Origin: Streptococcus pseudopneumoniae
GTDB taxonomy: Bacteria > Bacillota > Bacilli > Lactobacillales > Streptococcaceae
Assembly (NCBI RefSeq): GCF_001073085.1
Contig: NZ_JVFV01000013.1
Location: 1 to 64,000, forward strand
Direction of reading: 5' to 3'
Length of the DNA: 64,000 bases
Positions 39,366 through 47,415 of the stretch are shown piece after piece. Under the pieces are notes generated by a model, which saw only the letters and a list, made by a program, of their open reading frames with translations, did no database searches and was not told where the DNA came from. The stretch's first letter is position 1. The number at the start of each line of letters is the position of its first letter. Position numbers and translations under genes: made by a program.

Positions 39366-40643
39366 TTATAGAGTCAATTTTTCTTTCAAAGGCTCTAAAT
39401 AGGTCATTTCTTGCTGACCTCTTATCTTAAGACCTTGCTCTGCTATCGCTAGCAAGTCTTTTGAGAATTGAACAATTCCAGCTGTCTCCTCATCTGAAAG
39501 CTGTTTCTTAGAAAACTGGCGTCTCAAAGATTTGTAGTCACGACCAAATTTCTCAAAGAAAGGTGCTGTTTCTAGGTAAATTTCAAGCTTGTCTAGATTC
39601 ACCAGCAAGCCTAAATGAAAGGCTGTCGAAGAAAAGGTTCGATCTAGTGGCTGTGTACAAACACTACGAAATTCGACCGTTCCTCGAGTTGTTAAGTCTT
39701 GGAATTGGTAACTACGGTGCGTTTGGAAATCCTTCTCTTGAGGAACAAGCAGAGTTTCTTTTCCATTTAGAGTATAGGCAGTAATCTCATCAGTATCTAA
39801 GTAATCTCTAGTCCGAATTGGAGAAAAATAGTAGGTTTCCCCATCACGTTCTGCTGTAAAAATCGCAGAGTGGTCTAGATAATCAAAGAAATCATCCTCT
39901 CCTTTGAAGAGTTTTGAATTGACACCGACATTCTCTGGATAAATTCCATGCATGGAATCTTCCCAAAAAATATCTCGTGAAATCAAAGTATCCCATTCTG
40001 CTCCCGAAAACTGAGAATTGGCAAACAGGTAAGCTTTGGCTGCCTCAAGCTGAGTGAAAGCATTGATGACACGTAGGTAGTTAGCAGTCGATACATCCAA
40101 CTGAACTTGACTCCCACAGATAAAGGCTCCATATTGTGGAAAGTCATGCAAATCAGCTCTCTTTTGACGACTTCCCATATTCAGATAAGCCATCAACATT
40201 TGGTAACGTGGATAAGCCACAGGTCGATTGTCATTTTGATTCCAGTTTGGATGAATCCCCCACCCCTGGATAGCATGATCCTTTTCTCCAAGCTTTTCCT
40301 GAATGACCTTCATATAGGCTTCAAAGCGTTTTTCGACCTCTTGGATATTCTGAGCTCTACCAAAGGCAAACTCCAAGGTCGTGTAGGAAACCTCAAACAG
40401 AATTCGATCCTGACTCATCGGTTCTACAAGTTGAATCGGGTTGCCATCCTGATCCTCCTTTTCAACTTCTAGACTGAGAGCATCCACCAAAAAGCGCATC
40501 AAGTCCTTACTGACTTCAATATCTGTAGGTTTCCCTTTCGTATGTACGATAGGAAACTCCAACTCAATACCGATGTATAGATCTGGATTTTCTTTGATAT
40601 TTTTTAGATAACGATTTTTCAATAACTGGATAGAAGGGGACAT
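39366..40643 (-). CDS. Glutamate-cysteine ligase-like protein
   Basis: 425 aa. IGIELEFPIVH, QDRILFEVSYTTLEFAFGRAQN and the middle FPQYGAFICGSQVQLDVS, then RGTVEFRSVCTQPLDRTFSSTAFHLGLL carry the metal- and ATP-binding Glu residues of the GCS2/EgtA group of the glutamate-cysteine ligase superfamily. It is separate from the bifunctional GshF of other streptococci. It may make gamma-glutamylcysteine or another gamma-glutamyl product. The gene has a promoter with extended -10 TGG-TATAAT on the minus strand at 40703-40695. Confidence 0.78.
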   Translation of the reverse strand: MSPSIQLLKNRYLKNIKENPDLYIGIELEFPIVHTKGKPTDIEVSKDLMRFLVDALSLEVEKEDQDGNPIQLVEPMSQDRILFEVSYTTLEFAFGRAQNIQEVEKRFEAYMKVIQEKLGEKDHAIQGWGIHPNWNQNDNRPVAYPRYQMLMAYLNMGSRQKRADLHDFPQYGAFICGSQVQLDVSTANYLRVINAFTQLEAAKAYLFANSQFSGAEWDTLISRDIFWEDSMHGIYPENVGVNSKLFKGEDDFFDYLDHSAIFTAERDGETYYFSPIRTRDYLDTDEITAYTLNGKETLLVPQEKDFQTHRSYQFQDLTTRGTVEFRSVCTQPLDRTFSSTAFHLGLLVNLDKLEIYLETAPFFEKFGRDYKSLRRQFSKKQLSDEETAGIVQFSKDLLAIAEQGLKIRGQQEMTYLEPLKEKLTL

Positions 40644-40694
40644 AGATACCTCTCACTCTAAATTCTCTTACTAGAAAGATCAATTGCTTTCTAT

Positions 40695-40869
40695 ATTATA
40701 CCAAAAATCGGAGACAAGCTTGTCGAAAAAAACTTTCCAAAAAATGATGGTAGATTTGGATTTTATACTAAATTTTGCAGATTTTCTTTCACAACCTTCT
40801 TTAAAAAAGCTTATATGTTAATATTTAAAAAGATGAAAATTTGAGCATTTTCTTAATCTTTATTATAAT
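40695..40869. promoter_or_regulatory. Divergent promoters for the ligase-like gene and manLMN
   Basis: The 320-bp gap 40644-40963 has no gene. The minus-strand TGG-TATAAT (40703-40695) serves the ligase-like gene. The plus-strand TTGAGC (40841-40846), 17 bp, TATAAT (40864-40869) serves manL, whose leader ends with AAGGAGG. A weak catabolite-element-like match TGAAATCGATTTAT lies at 40885; mismatches make CcpA binding uncertain. Confidence 0.75.
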
Positions 40870-40963
40870 TAGTTGCTTTTTTTCTGAAATCGATTTATAC
40901 TTAAGGAGTCTTAAAGTTTTCTTAAACTACAAGTCAAACATTTTATAAGGAGGAATGACAATA

Positions 40964-41953
40964 ATGAGTATCGGAATCATTATTGCGAGCCACGGTGAAT
41001 TTGCCGCTGGTATTCATCAGTCAGGATCTATGATCTTTGGTGAACAAGAAAAGGTTCAAGTTGTAACCTTTATGCCAAACGAAGGTCCAGATGATTTATA
41101 CGCCAAGTTCAACAATGCTGTGGCTGCATTTGACGCAGAAGATGAGGTCCTAGTCTTGGCTGACCTTTGGAGTGGTTCTCCATTTAACCAAGCTAGCCGC
41201 GTAATGGGAGAAAATCCTGAGCGTAAATTTGCCATCATCACAGGACTTAACTTGCCGATGTTAATCCAAGCCTACACCGAGCGCCTGATGGACGCTAATG
41301 CTGGAGTGGATAAAGTCGCTGCGAACATCATTAAAGAAGCCAAAGATGGCATCAAGGCGCTTCCAGAAGAGCTCAATCCAGCTGAGGAAGTTGCAACTGC
41401 TGCAGCTGCTCCAGTTGCCCAAGCTGCTATTCCAGAAGGAACTGTTATCGGAGACGGTAAATTGAAAATCAACCTTGCACGTCTTGACACACGTCTCCTT
41501 CACGGGCAAGTCGCAACTGCTTGGACACCAGATTCAAAAGCTAACCGTATCATCGTTGCTTCAGATAACGTAGCTAACGACGACCTTCGTAAAGAATTGA
41601 TCAAACAAGCGGCTCCTAACGGAGTGAAGGCTAACGTTGTTCCAATCAAAAAATTGATTGAGGTTGCTAAAGATCCTCGCTTTGGTGAAACACATGCCCT
41701 TATCTTATTTGAAACACCTCAAGATGCCCTTCGTGCTATCGAAGGCGGTGTGCCAATCAAGACTCTTAACGTTGGTTCAATGGCTCACTCAACTGGTAAA
41801 ACAATGGTCAATAACGTATTGTCAATGGACAAAGACGACGTTGCTACATTTGAAAAAATGCGCGACCTTGGCGTTGAATTTGATGTACGTAAAGTACCAA
41901 ACGACACGAAAAAAGATTTGTTTGACTTGATTAGCAAAGCTAACGTTCAATAA
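40964..41953 (+). CDS. manL: PTS mannose/glucose transporter, EIIAB component
   Basis: 329 aa from the ATG at 40964 ([25 protein letters not shown] ten bases upstream), preferred to an ATG three codons earlier that sits too close to the ribosome site. EIIA: residues 1-130, phospho-acceptor His10 in IASHGEF. An Ala/Pro-rich linker ([20 protein letters not shown]). EIIB: residues 165-329 with the active His in [15 protein letters not shown]. It receives phosphate from HPr and passes it to the sugar carried by ManMN. First gene of the manLMN operon. Confidence 0.97.
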   Translation: MSIGIIIASHGEFAAGIHQSGSMIFGEQEKVQVVTFMPNEGPDDLYAKFNNAVAAFDAEDEVLVLADLWSGSPFNQASRVMGENPERKFAIITGLNLPMLIQAYTERLMDANAGVDKVAANIIKEAKDGIKALPEELNPAEEVATAAAAPVAQAAIPEGTVIGDGKLKINLARLDTRLLHGQVATAWTPDSKANRIIVASDNVANDDLRKELIKQAAPNGVKANVVPIKKLIEVAKDPRFGETHALILFETPQDALRAIEGGVPIKTLNVGSMAHSTGKTMVNNVLSMDKDDVATFEKMRDLGVEFDVRKVPNDTKKDLFDLISKANVQ

Positions 41954-41982
41954 TTTACATTAAATAGAAAAGGAATAAAACC

Positions 41983-42795
41983 ATGTCAGATATTTCAATC
42001 ATTTCTGCTATCTTGGTTGTAGTTGTTGCCTTCTTCGCAGGTCTTGAAGGTATCCTCGACCAATTCCAATTCCATCAACCAATCGTCGCATGTACCCTCA
42101 TCGGTCTTGTTACTGGTAACCTCGAAGCAGGGGTTATGCTTGGTGGATCACTTCAAATGATCGCTCTTGGTTGGGCAAACATCGGAGCTGCCGTAGCTCC
42201 TGACGCTGCTCTTGCCTCTGTTGCTGCTGCAATCATCATGATTAAGGGTGGTAACTTTACTACTGAAGGTATCGCAGTCGCAACTGCAACTGCAATCCCT
42301 CTTGCCGTAGCTGGACTTTTCTTGACTATGATTGTACGTACAATCTCAGTTGGTTTGGTTCACACTGCAGACGCTGCTGCTAAAGAAGGTAACATTGCAG
42401 CTGTTGAGCGTGCTCACTACTTTGCCCTTATTCTTCAAGGTCTTCGTATCGCTATTCCTGCAGCCTTCCTTATTGCTATCCCAGCTTCTGCTGTTCAAGA
42501 CGCTCTTGGTTTAATGCCAGACTGGTTGAACGGTGGTATGGCTGTCGGTGGTGCTATGGTCGTTGCCGTTGGTTACGCTTTGGTTATCAACATGATGGCT
42601 ACTCGTGAAGTATGGCCATTCTTCGCTATCGGTTTTGCTCTTGCAGCAATTTCTCAATTGACTTTGATTGCCCTTGGTGTCATCGGTGTTGCCCTTGCCT
42701 TCATCTACCTCAACCTTTCTAAACAAGGTGGAAACGGTGGCGGAGGAGCTGCAACTTCTAACGATCCAATCGGTGATATCCTAGAAGACTACTAG
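41983..42795 (+). CDS. manM: PTS mannose/glucose transporter, EIIC component
   Basis: 270 aa, hydrophobic with about eight membrane segments. LVVVVAFFAGLEGILDQFQFHQPIVACTLIGLVTGNLEAGVMLGGSLQMIALGWANIGAA is a conserved EIIC-mannose start. With ManN it forms the membrane channel for mannose, glucose and amino sugars. The C-terminal tail is Gly-rich (KQGGNGGGGAATSNDPIGDIL). It lies 29 bp after manL with its own GGA-rich ribosome site, and 14 bp before manN. Confidence 0.96.
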   Translation: MSDISIISAILVVVVAFFAGLEGILDQFQFHQPIVACTLIGLVTGNLEAGVMLGGSLQMIALGWANIGAAVAPDAALASVAAAIIMIKGGNFTTEGIAVATATAIPLAVAGLFLTMIVRTISVGLVHTADAAAKEGNIAAVERAHYFALILQGLRIAIPAAFLIAIPASAVQDALGLMPDWLNGGMAVGGAMVVAVGYALVINMMATREVWPFFAIGFALAAISQLTLIALGVIGVALAFIYLNLSKQGGNGGGGAATSNDPIGDILEDY

Positions 42796-42809
42796 AAAGG
42801 GGAACAATC

Positions 42810-43721
42810 ATGGCTGAAAAAATTCAATTATCAAAATCAGATCGCCAAAAAGTTTGGTGGCGTTCACAATTCCTTCAAGGTTCATGGAACTACGAACGTA
42901 TGCAAAACTTGGGTTGGGCTTACTCATTGATCCCAGCTATCAAGAAACTTTACACTACTAAAGAAGACCAAGCTGCTGCTCTTGAGCGTCACCTTGAGTT
43001 CTTCAACACTCACCCATACGTAGCTGCTCCAATCATGGGGGTTACTCTTGCACTTGAAGAAGAACGCGCAAACGGTACTGATATCGATGACGCTGCTATC
43101 CAAGGTGTTAAGATCGGTATGATGGGACCTCTTGCTGGTATCGGTGACCCAGTCTTCTGGTTTACAGTTCGTCCTATCCTTGGTGCCCTTGGTGCATCAC
43201 TTGCTGCAACTGGTAACATCGTTGGGCCACTTCTCTTCTTCTTTGGATGGAATGCAATCCGAATGTCTTTCCTATGGTACACACAAGAATTTGGTTACAA
43301 GGCTGGATCTGAAATCACTAAAGACATGTCAGGTGGTATCTTGAAAGACATCACTAAAGGAGCTTCTATCCTTGGTATGTTCATCCTTGCTGTCCTTGTA
43401 CAACGTTGGGTTTCTATCAACTTCACTGTCAATCTTCCAGGTAAACAATTGGCAGAAGGTGCTTACATCAACTTCCCAGAAGGTGCTGTTACAGGCGGAG
43501 AATTGAAGGGTATTCTTGGTCAAGCACTTAGTGGTTTAAGCTTGGATAGCGTTCAACCACAAACGCTTCAAGGTCAGTTGAACTCATTGATCCCAGGATT
43601 GATGGGACTTCTCCTTACTTTCCTTTGCATGTGGTTGCTTAAGAAAAAAGTATCTCCAATCACAATCATCCTTGCCCTCTTTGCAGTTGGTATCGCAGCT
43701 CGTTTCTTCGGTATCATGTAA
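42810..43721 (+). CDS. manN: PTS mannose/glucose transporter, EIID component
   Basis: 303 aa. VWWRSQFLQGSWNYERMQNLGWAYSLIPAIKKLY is the EIID N-terminal signature; GVKIGMMGPLAGIGDPVFWFTVRPILGALGASLA is the membrane core; the C-terminus has a helical hairpin anchored by KKKVSPITIILALFAVGIAARFF. Works with ManM to translocate sugar; it is also the receptor for some class IIa bacteriocins. The operon ends in a strong terminator, after which IS sequence begins at once. Confidence 0.96.
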   Translation: MAEKIQLSKSDRQKVWWRSQFLQGSWNYERMQNLGWAYSLIPAIKKLYTTKEDQAAALERHLEFFNTHPYVAAPIMGVTLALEEERANGTDIDDAAIQGVKIGMMGPLAGIGDPVFWFTVRPILGALGASLAATGNIVGPLLFFFGWNAIRMSFLWYTQEFGYKAGSEITKDMSGGILKDITKGASILGMFILAVLVQRWVSINFTVNLPGKQLAEGAYINFPEGAVTGGELKGILGQALSGLSLDSVQPQTLQGQLNSLIPGLMGLLLTFLCMWLLKKKVSPITIILALFAVGIAARFFGIM

Positions 43722-43748
43722 TCTCGGTGAGAATGTACAAACAAAAAA

Positions 43749-43776
43749 AGAATCAGGTTCATCACCTGATTCTTTT
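43749..43776 (+). terminator. Intrinsic terminator of manLMN
   Basis: AGAATCAGGT-TCATC-ACCTGATTCT followed by TTT. The ISL3-type end begins at the next base (43777). Confidence 0.9.
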
Positions 43777-43806
43777 GGCTCTTTGTCAAATAGTGTTGAT
43801 GAAGAA
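43777..43806. repeat. ISL3-type left end, gutted copy
   Basis: 30 bp identical to 45918-45947. Identity stops sharply at base 30, where an IS3-type orfB tail begins, so this copy was cut and joined to other sequence. Confidence 0.8.
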
Positions 43807-43809
43807 CCT

Positions 43810-43917
43810 AATGAAAAAAGAATCCAACAAAAATTGGACTACCTGTCTCCGGTTGAATTCCGAAGACGGTAGCCCTAGGGTGTTTTTATTAAATTCTCAC
43901 TTTTTGGGGTCAGTCCC
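43810..43917 (+). pseudogene. C-terminal remnant of an IS3-family transposase and its right end
   Basis: In frame: NEKRIQQKLDYLSPVEFRRR then stop (43810-43872), the well-known end of IS3-type orfB (compare QSPVEYRKLAA in the element at 62 kb). The sequence TTTTTGGGGTCAGTCCC after it resembles the right end of such elements. No other part of that IS is present. Confidence 0.75.
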
Positions 43918-43955
43918 TAAGCCTGATAGTAATTTTTTGTTCATACTATTCCCCT

Positions 43956-44398
43956 TTAGTCATTTACTACTTTAAGTTTCATTGCTTTAGCCACTTCTTC
44001 TGCCTTTGATCCCTTAGGTGTATGAATTTCTACATCTGGATTACAGTTTTTCACAAAATAGAAGTATTCTGTAATTTCTGTTACACTTGCTGGAATTGTA
44101 ATGGATTTAATTGATGATGTACCCCAGAATACTAATGTTCCAATACTCTTTGTGCCTTCTGGGAAAGTTACTTCTTCAAGAGAACTACATCCATTGAAGA
44201 TATCATCTTCTACTGTTTCTATTGACTTACCTAAGTAGACATACTTTAGAGCTTCATCAATCGCAAATGCAGTTTTTCCAAGATACCGTACTGTATCTGG
44301 TAAAACGATTGCCTCACAATGTTCCAAGTTCGCAAGACCACGTTCTCCTATTGCGATAACAGGTTTACCCTTAATTTCCTGATGTAGATATTGTTGCT
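43956..44398 (-). pseudogene. Fragment of a BspA-type leucine-rich-repeat surface protein
   Basis: Open frame about 145 codons without a credible start: KGKPVIAIGERGLANLEHCE, then AIVLPDTVRYLGKTAF, SLEEVTFPEGTKSIGTLVFW and SIKSITIPASVTEIT, LRR_5-type repeats (about 23 residues each). It ends HTPKGSKAEEVAKAMKLKVVND, the usual C-terminal end of BspA-like repeat domains. Signal peptide and wall anchor are missing. It is trapped inside the gutted ISL3 copy, so probably brought from elsewhere. Confidence 0.75.
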
Positions 44399-44533
44399 AA
44401 TATCAAATATTTCTATTTAATCTTCTCATAAATATATACATGTTAATATGTTGAAGTCTTTAAGTATTTATAACTTTTATAACTATAGTTCCTTAATTTT
44501 TCCAGTAAAAAAACGAAAGGCACCACAAGTTAT

Positions 44534-44641
44534 TTATGTATTTTCTTTAAACGATTCATGTACTTCTGTCGCAACTTCTCGCCCGCCTTTAATTGCGGTT
44601 GCGATAGATTGAGGACCTAAATATGCATCACCTGTTATTAT
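44534..44641 (-). pseudogene. C-terminal remnant of a glutamate-synthase-like oxidoreductase
   Basis: In frame: TGDAYLGPQSIATAIKGGRE, then VATEVHESFKENT and stop. This is the C-terminal FAD/NAD(P)-binding tail (GD-x-x-x-GP-x-S/T-x-x-x-AI-x-G) of GltD-like small subunits. The stretch linking it to the next fragment (44694-44954) has been deleted. Confidence 0.7.
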
Positions 44642-44693
44642 TTATTTCTATTGTTTTCTGATGTTGACCGAAAGTCAAATTTTTACCTTTCAT

Positions 44694-44954
44694 CTAGAAC
44701 ACTAAAGTATACTTTTGTTCAATTGCTGCAACGACAAGGTCACATGGAATAATATGTTCACTACCTGCCACTTCATGCGTTGATCTTCTTCCACTTTCAT
44801 CTGATTCACCAAGTTCCATTGTAATAACCTTTACACCAGTTACTTTCCCACTCTCATCACGCAATACTTCTTTAATATTCTCTAAGAAATGGAATGTAAC
44901 ACCTTCATTGTGTGCATCTTTGATTTGTAGTGTAGCTTCTAGTATATTGTTCAT
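44694..44954 (-). pseudogene. Chimera: transposase N-terminus fused to glutamate-synthase-like fragment
   Basis: 86 aa: residues 1-13 MNNILEATLQIKD are identical to the start of the ISL3 transposase; from residue 14 it reads AHNEGVTFHFLENIKEVLRD...GVKVITMELGESDESGRR...HIIPCDLVVAAIEQ, a piece of a GltD-like NAD(P)H oxidoreductase. The final KYTLVF is not homologous. The fusion uses the transposase promoter and start codon, so it could be expressed, but it lacks nucleotide-binding parts and is surely inactive as an oxidoreductase. Confidence 0.75.
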
Positions 44955-45074
44955 ATGGTCATCATTCTTTTGTTTTAGGTTTAGGCGCTTTTAATATAAT
45001 GGATGTTGGCCTTTTTGTATACACTAAAATAGGGTTGGTGGAAAATTTCCATCAACCCTAAAAATTATAGAACC
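44916..45074. repeat. ISL3-type right end, gutted copy (159 bp)
   Basis: Nearly identical to 47239-47397 (same 159-bp length, one difference noticed: CATCATTC versus CATCATCC). It contains the transposase start codon and promoter area plus a self-complementary AGGGTTG.TGGAAA / TTTCCA.CAACCCT hairpin near the terminus. Confidence 0.85.
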
Positions 45075-45078
45075 ACAC

Positions 45079-45108
45079 AAAACCCTGACCAGAGATGGTC
45101 AGGGTTTT
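45079..45108. terminator. Intrinsic terminator after the DUF4230 gene
   Basis: AAACCCTGACC-AGAGAT-GGTCAGGGTTT, flanked by A-rich and T-rich sequence, 12 bp past the stop of the DUF4230 gene; usable in both directions. Confidence 0.8.
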
Positions 45109-45120
45109 GTATTTCAAAAA

Positions 45121-45729
45121 TTATTCTGTAAATTCTATAGTTACTTTTACTTCAGAATCCATTGAAGAAAATATTGTTTTATAATAATTGATTGCAGATT
45201 CTTTAATTTCACTCTTAAATTTATCTAAATACTCTACTTGTTTATCACTAGAAAGTTGGTTTGTGACCAATTTCCCAGTATCAACATCTTCTGTAGTCCC
45301 ACTTAATAACTCTCCATGACTATCATATAAATCATAAGGATCATCTTTTGAAAGTTCAACACCAATTACTTCCAATTTTGGAACAATAACCTTATATTCT
45401 TTTTCGCTTATTTGTTCAACCTTTACACTACTTTTAATTCCAAATTTAGCGTTATAATTTAAAATTACTAATGCTGCTTTTTTAGAGAACGGCACATCAA
45501 AGCCAAAAACTTGAGTTGTTTTTGTTTCAGAAATAATTTCATTAATTCCCGCATTCAAAAATACAACTTCATTCACTTTTTCAATACTTTCGATATTAAT
45601 TGACGATTTGACTTCTGATTTATGTTCCTTAGGTAAGAAAAATAGCACTCCAATAGCTATAATAGCTATTAATACCAGATTCAATAGAACACTAAACTTA
45701 TTAAATTTCTTCTTTAATATAGACAACAT
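45121..45729 (-). CDS. DUF4230-like membrane-anchored protein
   Basis: 202 aa. N-terminal membrane anchor: KFSVLLNLVLIAIIAIGVLFFLP (residues 12-34). The extracellular part (EVVFLNAGINEIISETKTTQVFGFDVPFSKKAALVILNYNAKFGIKSSVKVEQISEKEYKVIVPKLEVIGVEL) has the alternating pattern of the DUF4230 family, which is poorly characterised. It is the only intact non-IS gene within the ISL3-bounded segment and so its cargo. It has no visible ribosome site beyond weak AAAGTGAGG. Confidence 0.65.
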   Translation of the reverse strand: MLSILKKKFNKFSVLLNLVLIAIIAIGVLFFLPKEHKSEVKSSINIESIEKVNEVVFLNAGINEIISETKTTQVFGFDVPFSKKAALVILNYNAKFGIKSSVKVEQISEKEYKVIVPKLEVIGVELSKDDPYDLYDSHGELLSGTTEDVDTGKLVTNQLSSDKQVEYLDKFKSEIKESAINYYKTIFSSMDSEVKVTIEFTE

Positions 45730-45917
45730 AAAAAAACCTCACTTTAAATAATCTATCTAAATTTTACACATTCTAAAGAAAACAGTCAATATTTTTTCGT
45801 ACTATCTTCTAAAATTAATTGTGCCTATTAAAAATGAAATTAGTTTGTTGCATTTGATTATATTTTTTGAACACCAAATCCATTTAAAATTGAGTGCTAT
45901 TTTGAGCACTAAAAAAG

Positions 45918-47397
45918 GGCTCTTTGTCAAATAGTGTTGATGAAGAAATTTAGGAAGGGATTAAGCAACTAATTGTTGCTTAATTCCTTTTTGTTTTGGG
46001 CCAAACATTTTTGTTATTAAAATAATCCTATTTCTAAAATGGTAATAGTTTCTAAAGCCGTAGGCATTTCTTTTAAGCACTTTTATTTTATTGTTTATTC
46101 CTTCAATAGGGCCATTTGTTCTAGTTGGATACTCACAAGTATTTTGAATATATGGCAAGTAAGTCATAAGAGTCTTTAATACTCTTTTTAAACCAGGAGA
46201 TAGGTCTAATTGCGTAGCTGCTTCAATCGTTTCCTTGAATTCTATATAATCTCTATCCTGTGTACATTCACGAAGTGAATGTACAACCTCATAATCATTT
46301 TTTAGAGATGGATTGTTTTCTAAGATATAATCTACGATTCCTTTACTTGTTATGAAGCTTTCAAAAAGCTTATAACGATTATATTTATAGTTCTGAAGTT
46401 CATTAGGGTTCTTTAAAATTAACTTCCAATAATGTTTTAACTTTCGATATAATTTAGGATTTTTATAACGATGCTGATTCATGATACGTACCCGAGTTCG
46501 ATTTAATTCTCTATTCAAGGCTTGTACAATGTGAAAAGGATCAATGATAATTTTTGCGTTAAGAAACATTTCTTTTATTAATTGAATGTATGGCAAGTAC
46601 ATATCGATGGAGATAGTTTTCACCTTTAATCTAGTCTTAGGCTCAAAACGATAAAAATATTGTTTCAAACTGTAAGATTTTCTATCTCGTACAACATCGA
46701 CCAACTTGTGTGTAGTGCTATCACAAATAATGAAGCTCATATTACTATCGGAAGATTTAACAGATTTAAATTCATCAAAACACAAATGCTCGGGTAAATC
46801 ATGTAATGGTTTAATCGTTAATAATCGTGCTGTATCATCTATGATACGTCTAACGGTATGAATTGAAACATTTGTTTCTTTGGCAATATATGTTTCAGAT
46901 ACTGTTTCACTTATTTTTGCCTTAATTTCATTTTTTAATCGTTTCGAGATATGACAGTATTTTTCTACAATTCGACTAGTATCTGCAGTAAATGAAGAAC
47001 CACATTCTCTACAGAGAAATCTCTGATTTCGTAGATTTAAGTAGGCTGGAAGGCCTGAAACAGAACAGAGAGTGATACGAGAAGTTTTCGTCCCGTTTTT
47101 AACTATATTGTTATTTTGGCTAACGCACCCACAAACGGCACAAAATTCTGGTTTATGCGTATATGTAGCTGAATAAAATAAAGATTTTCTATTTTTTAAT
47201 ATCTTCTCTTGAACATTATTATCCCAAATAATGTTTTTATCTTTGATTTGTAGTGTAGCTTCTAGTATATTGTTCATATGGTCATCATCCTTTTGTTTTA
47301 GGTTTAGGCGCTTTTAATATAATGGATGTTGGCCTTTTTGTATACACTAAAATAGGGTTGGTGGAAAATTTCCATCAACCCTAAAAATTATAGAACC
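45918..47397 (-). mobile_element. Complete ISL3-family insertion sequence (1480 bp)
   Basis: Imperfect terminal inverted repeats: GGCTCTTTGTCAAATAGTG (left) versus GGTTCTATAATTTTTAGGG (right end, reversed), both continuing GTTGATG. One gene spans the element. Flanking 8-mers (TAAAAAAG, GTTCTTTT) do not match, so it did not insert alone here. ISL3/IS1167-like elements are common in this genus. Confidence 0.85.
45961..47277 (-). CDS. ISL3-family transposase
   Basis: 438 aa. N-terminal zinc-binding region: EFCAVCGCVSQNN and FLCRECGSSFT; HTH: SETYIAKETNVSIHTVRRIIDDTARLL. DDE catalytic residues: HLCFDEFKS, IIIDPFHIVQALNRELNRTR, and the late Glu in GPIEGINNKIKVLKRNAYGFRNYYHFRNRI. Length is normal and no frame disruption is seen, so the IS may still move. 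Its first 13 codons are duplicated at 44916-44954. Confidence 0.93.
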   Translation of the reverse strand: MNNILEATLQIKDKNIIWDNNVQEKILKNRKSLFYSATYTHKPEFCAVCGCVSQNNNIVKNGTKTSRITLCSVSGLPAYLNLRNQRFLCRECGSSFTADTSRIVEKYCHISKRLKNEIKAKISETVSETYIAKETNVSIHTVRRIIDDTARLLTIKPLHDLPEHLCFDEFKSVKSSDSNMSFIICDSTTHKLVDVVRDRKSYSLKQYFYRFEPKTRLKVKTISIDMYLPYIQLIKEMFLNAKIIIDPFHIVQALNRELNRTRVRIMNQHRYKNPKLYRKLKHYWKLILKNPNELQNYKYNRYKLFESFITSKGIVDYILENNPSLKNDYEVVHSLRECTQDRDYIEFKETIEAATQLDLSPGLKRVLKTLMTYLPYIQNTCEYPTRTNGPIEGINNKIKVLKRNAYGFRNYYHFRNRIILITKMFGPKQKGIKQQLVA

Positions 47398-47415
47398 GTT
47401 CTTTTTATATCTCAT

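Larger units (their letters stand above)
43777..47397. mobile_element. Composite ISL3-bounded segment between manN and pepC
   Basis: Outer left end (43777, GGCTCTTTGTCAAATAGTG) and outer right end (47397) belong to the same ISL3-type IS as the inner ends at 45074 and 45918. Outer flanks ATTCTTTT (43769-43776) and GTTCTTTT (47398-47405) agree in seven of eight bases, the target duplication size of ISL3 elements; inner flanks do not match. This fits a composite transposition unit carrying gene fragments and a DUF4230 gene. Confidence 0.6.

Noticed and set aside
40885..40898. Catabolite-responsive element before manL
   Set aside because: TGAAATCGATTTAT lacks two conserved positions of the consensus; recorded only as a weak match.
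41056..41509. Minus-strand ORFs opposite manL
   Set aside because: Shadows of a strongly coding plus-strand gene, no ribosome sites, no recognisable domains.
43672..43975. Plus-strand ORFs across the end of manN and the IS remnant
   Set aside because: Only the last 20 residues of one (NEKRIQQKLDYLSPVEF) are genuine transposase coding; the rest reads through the manN terminator and the IS end.
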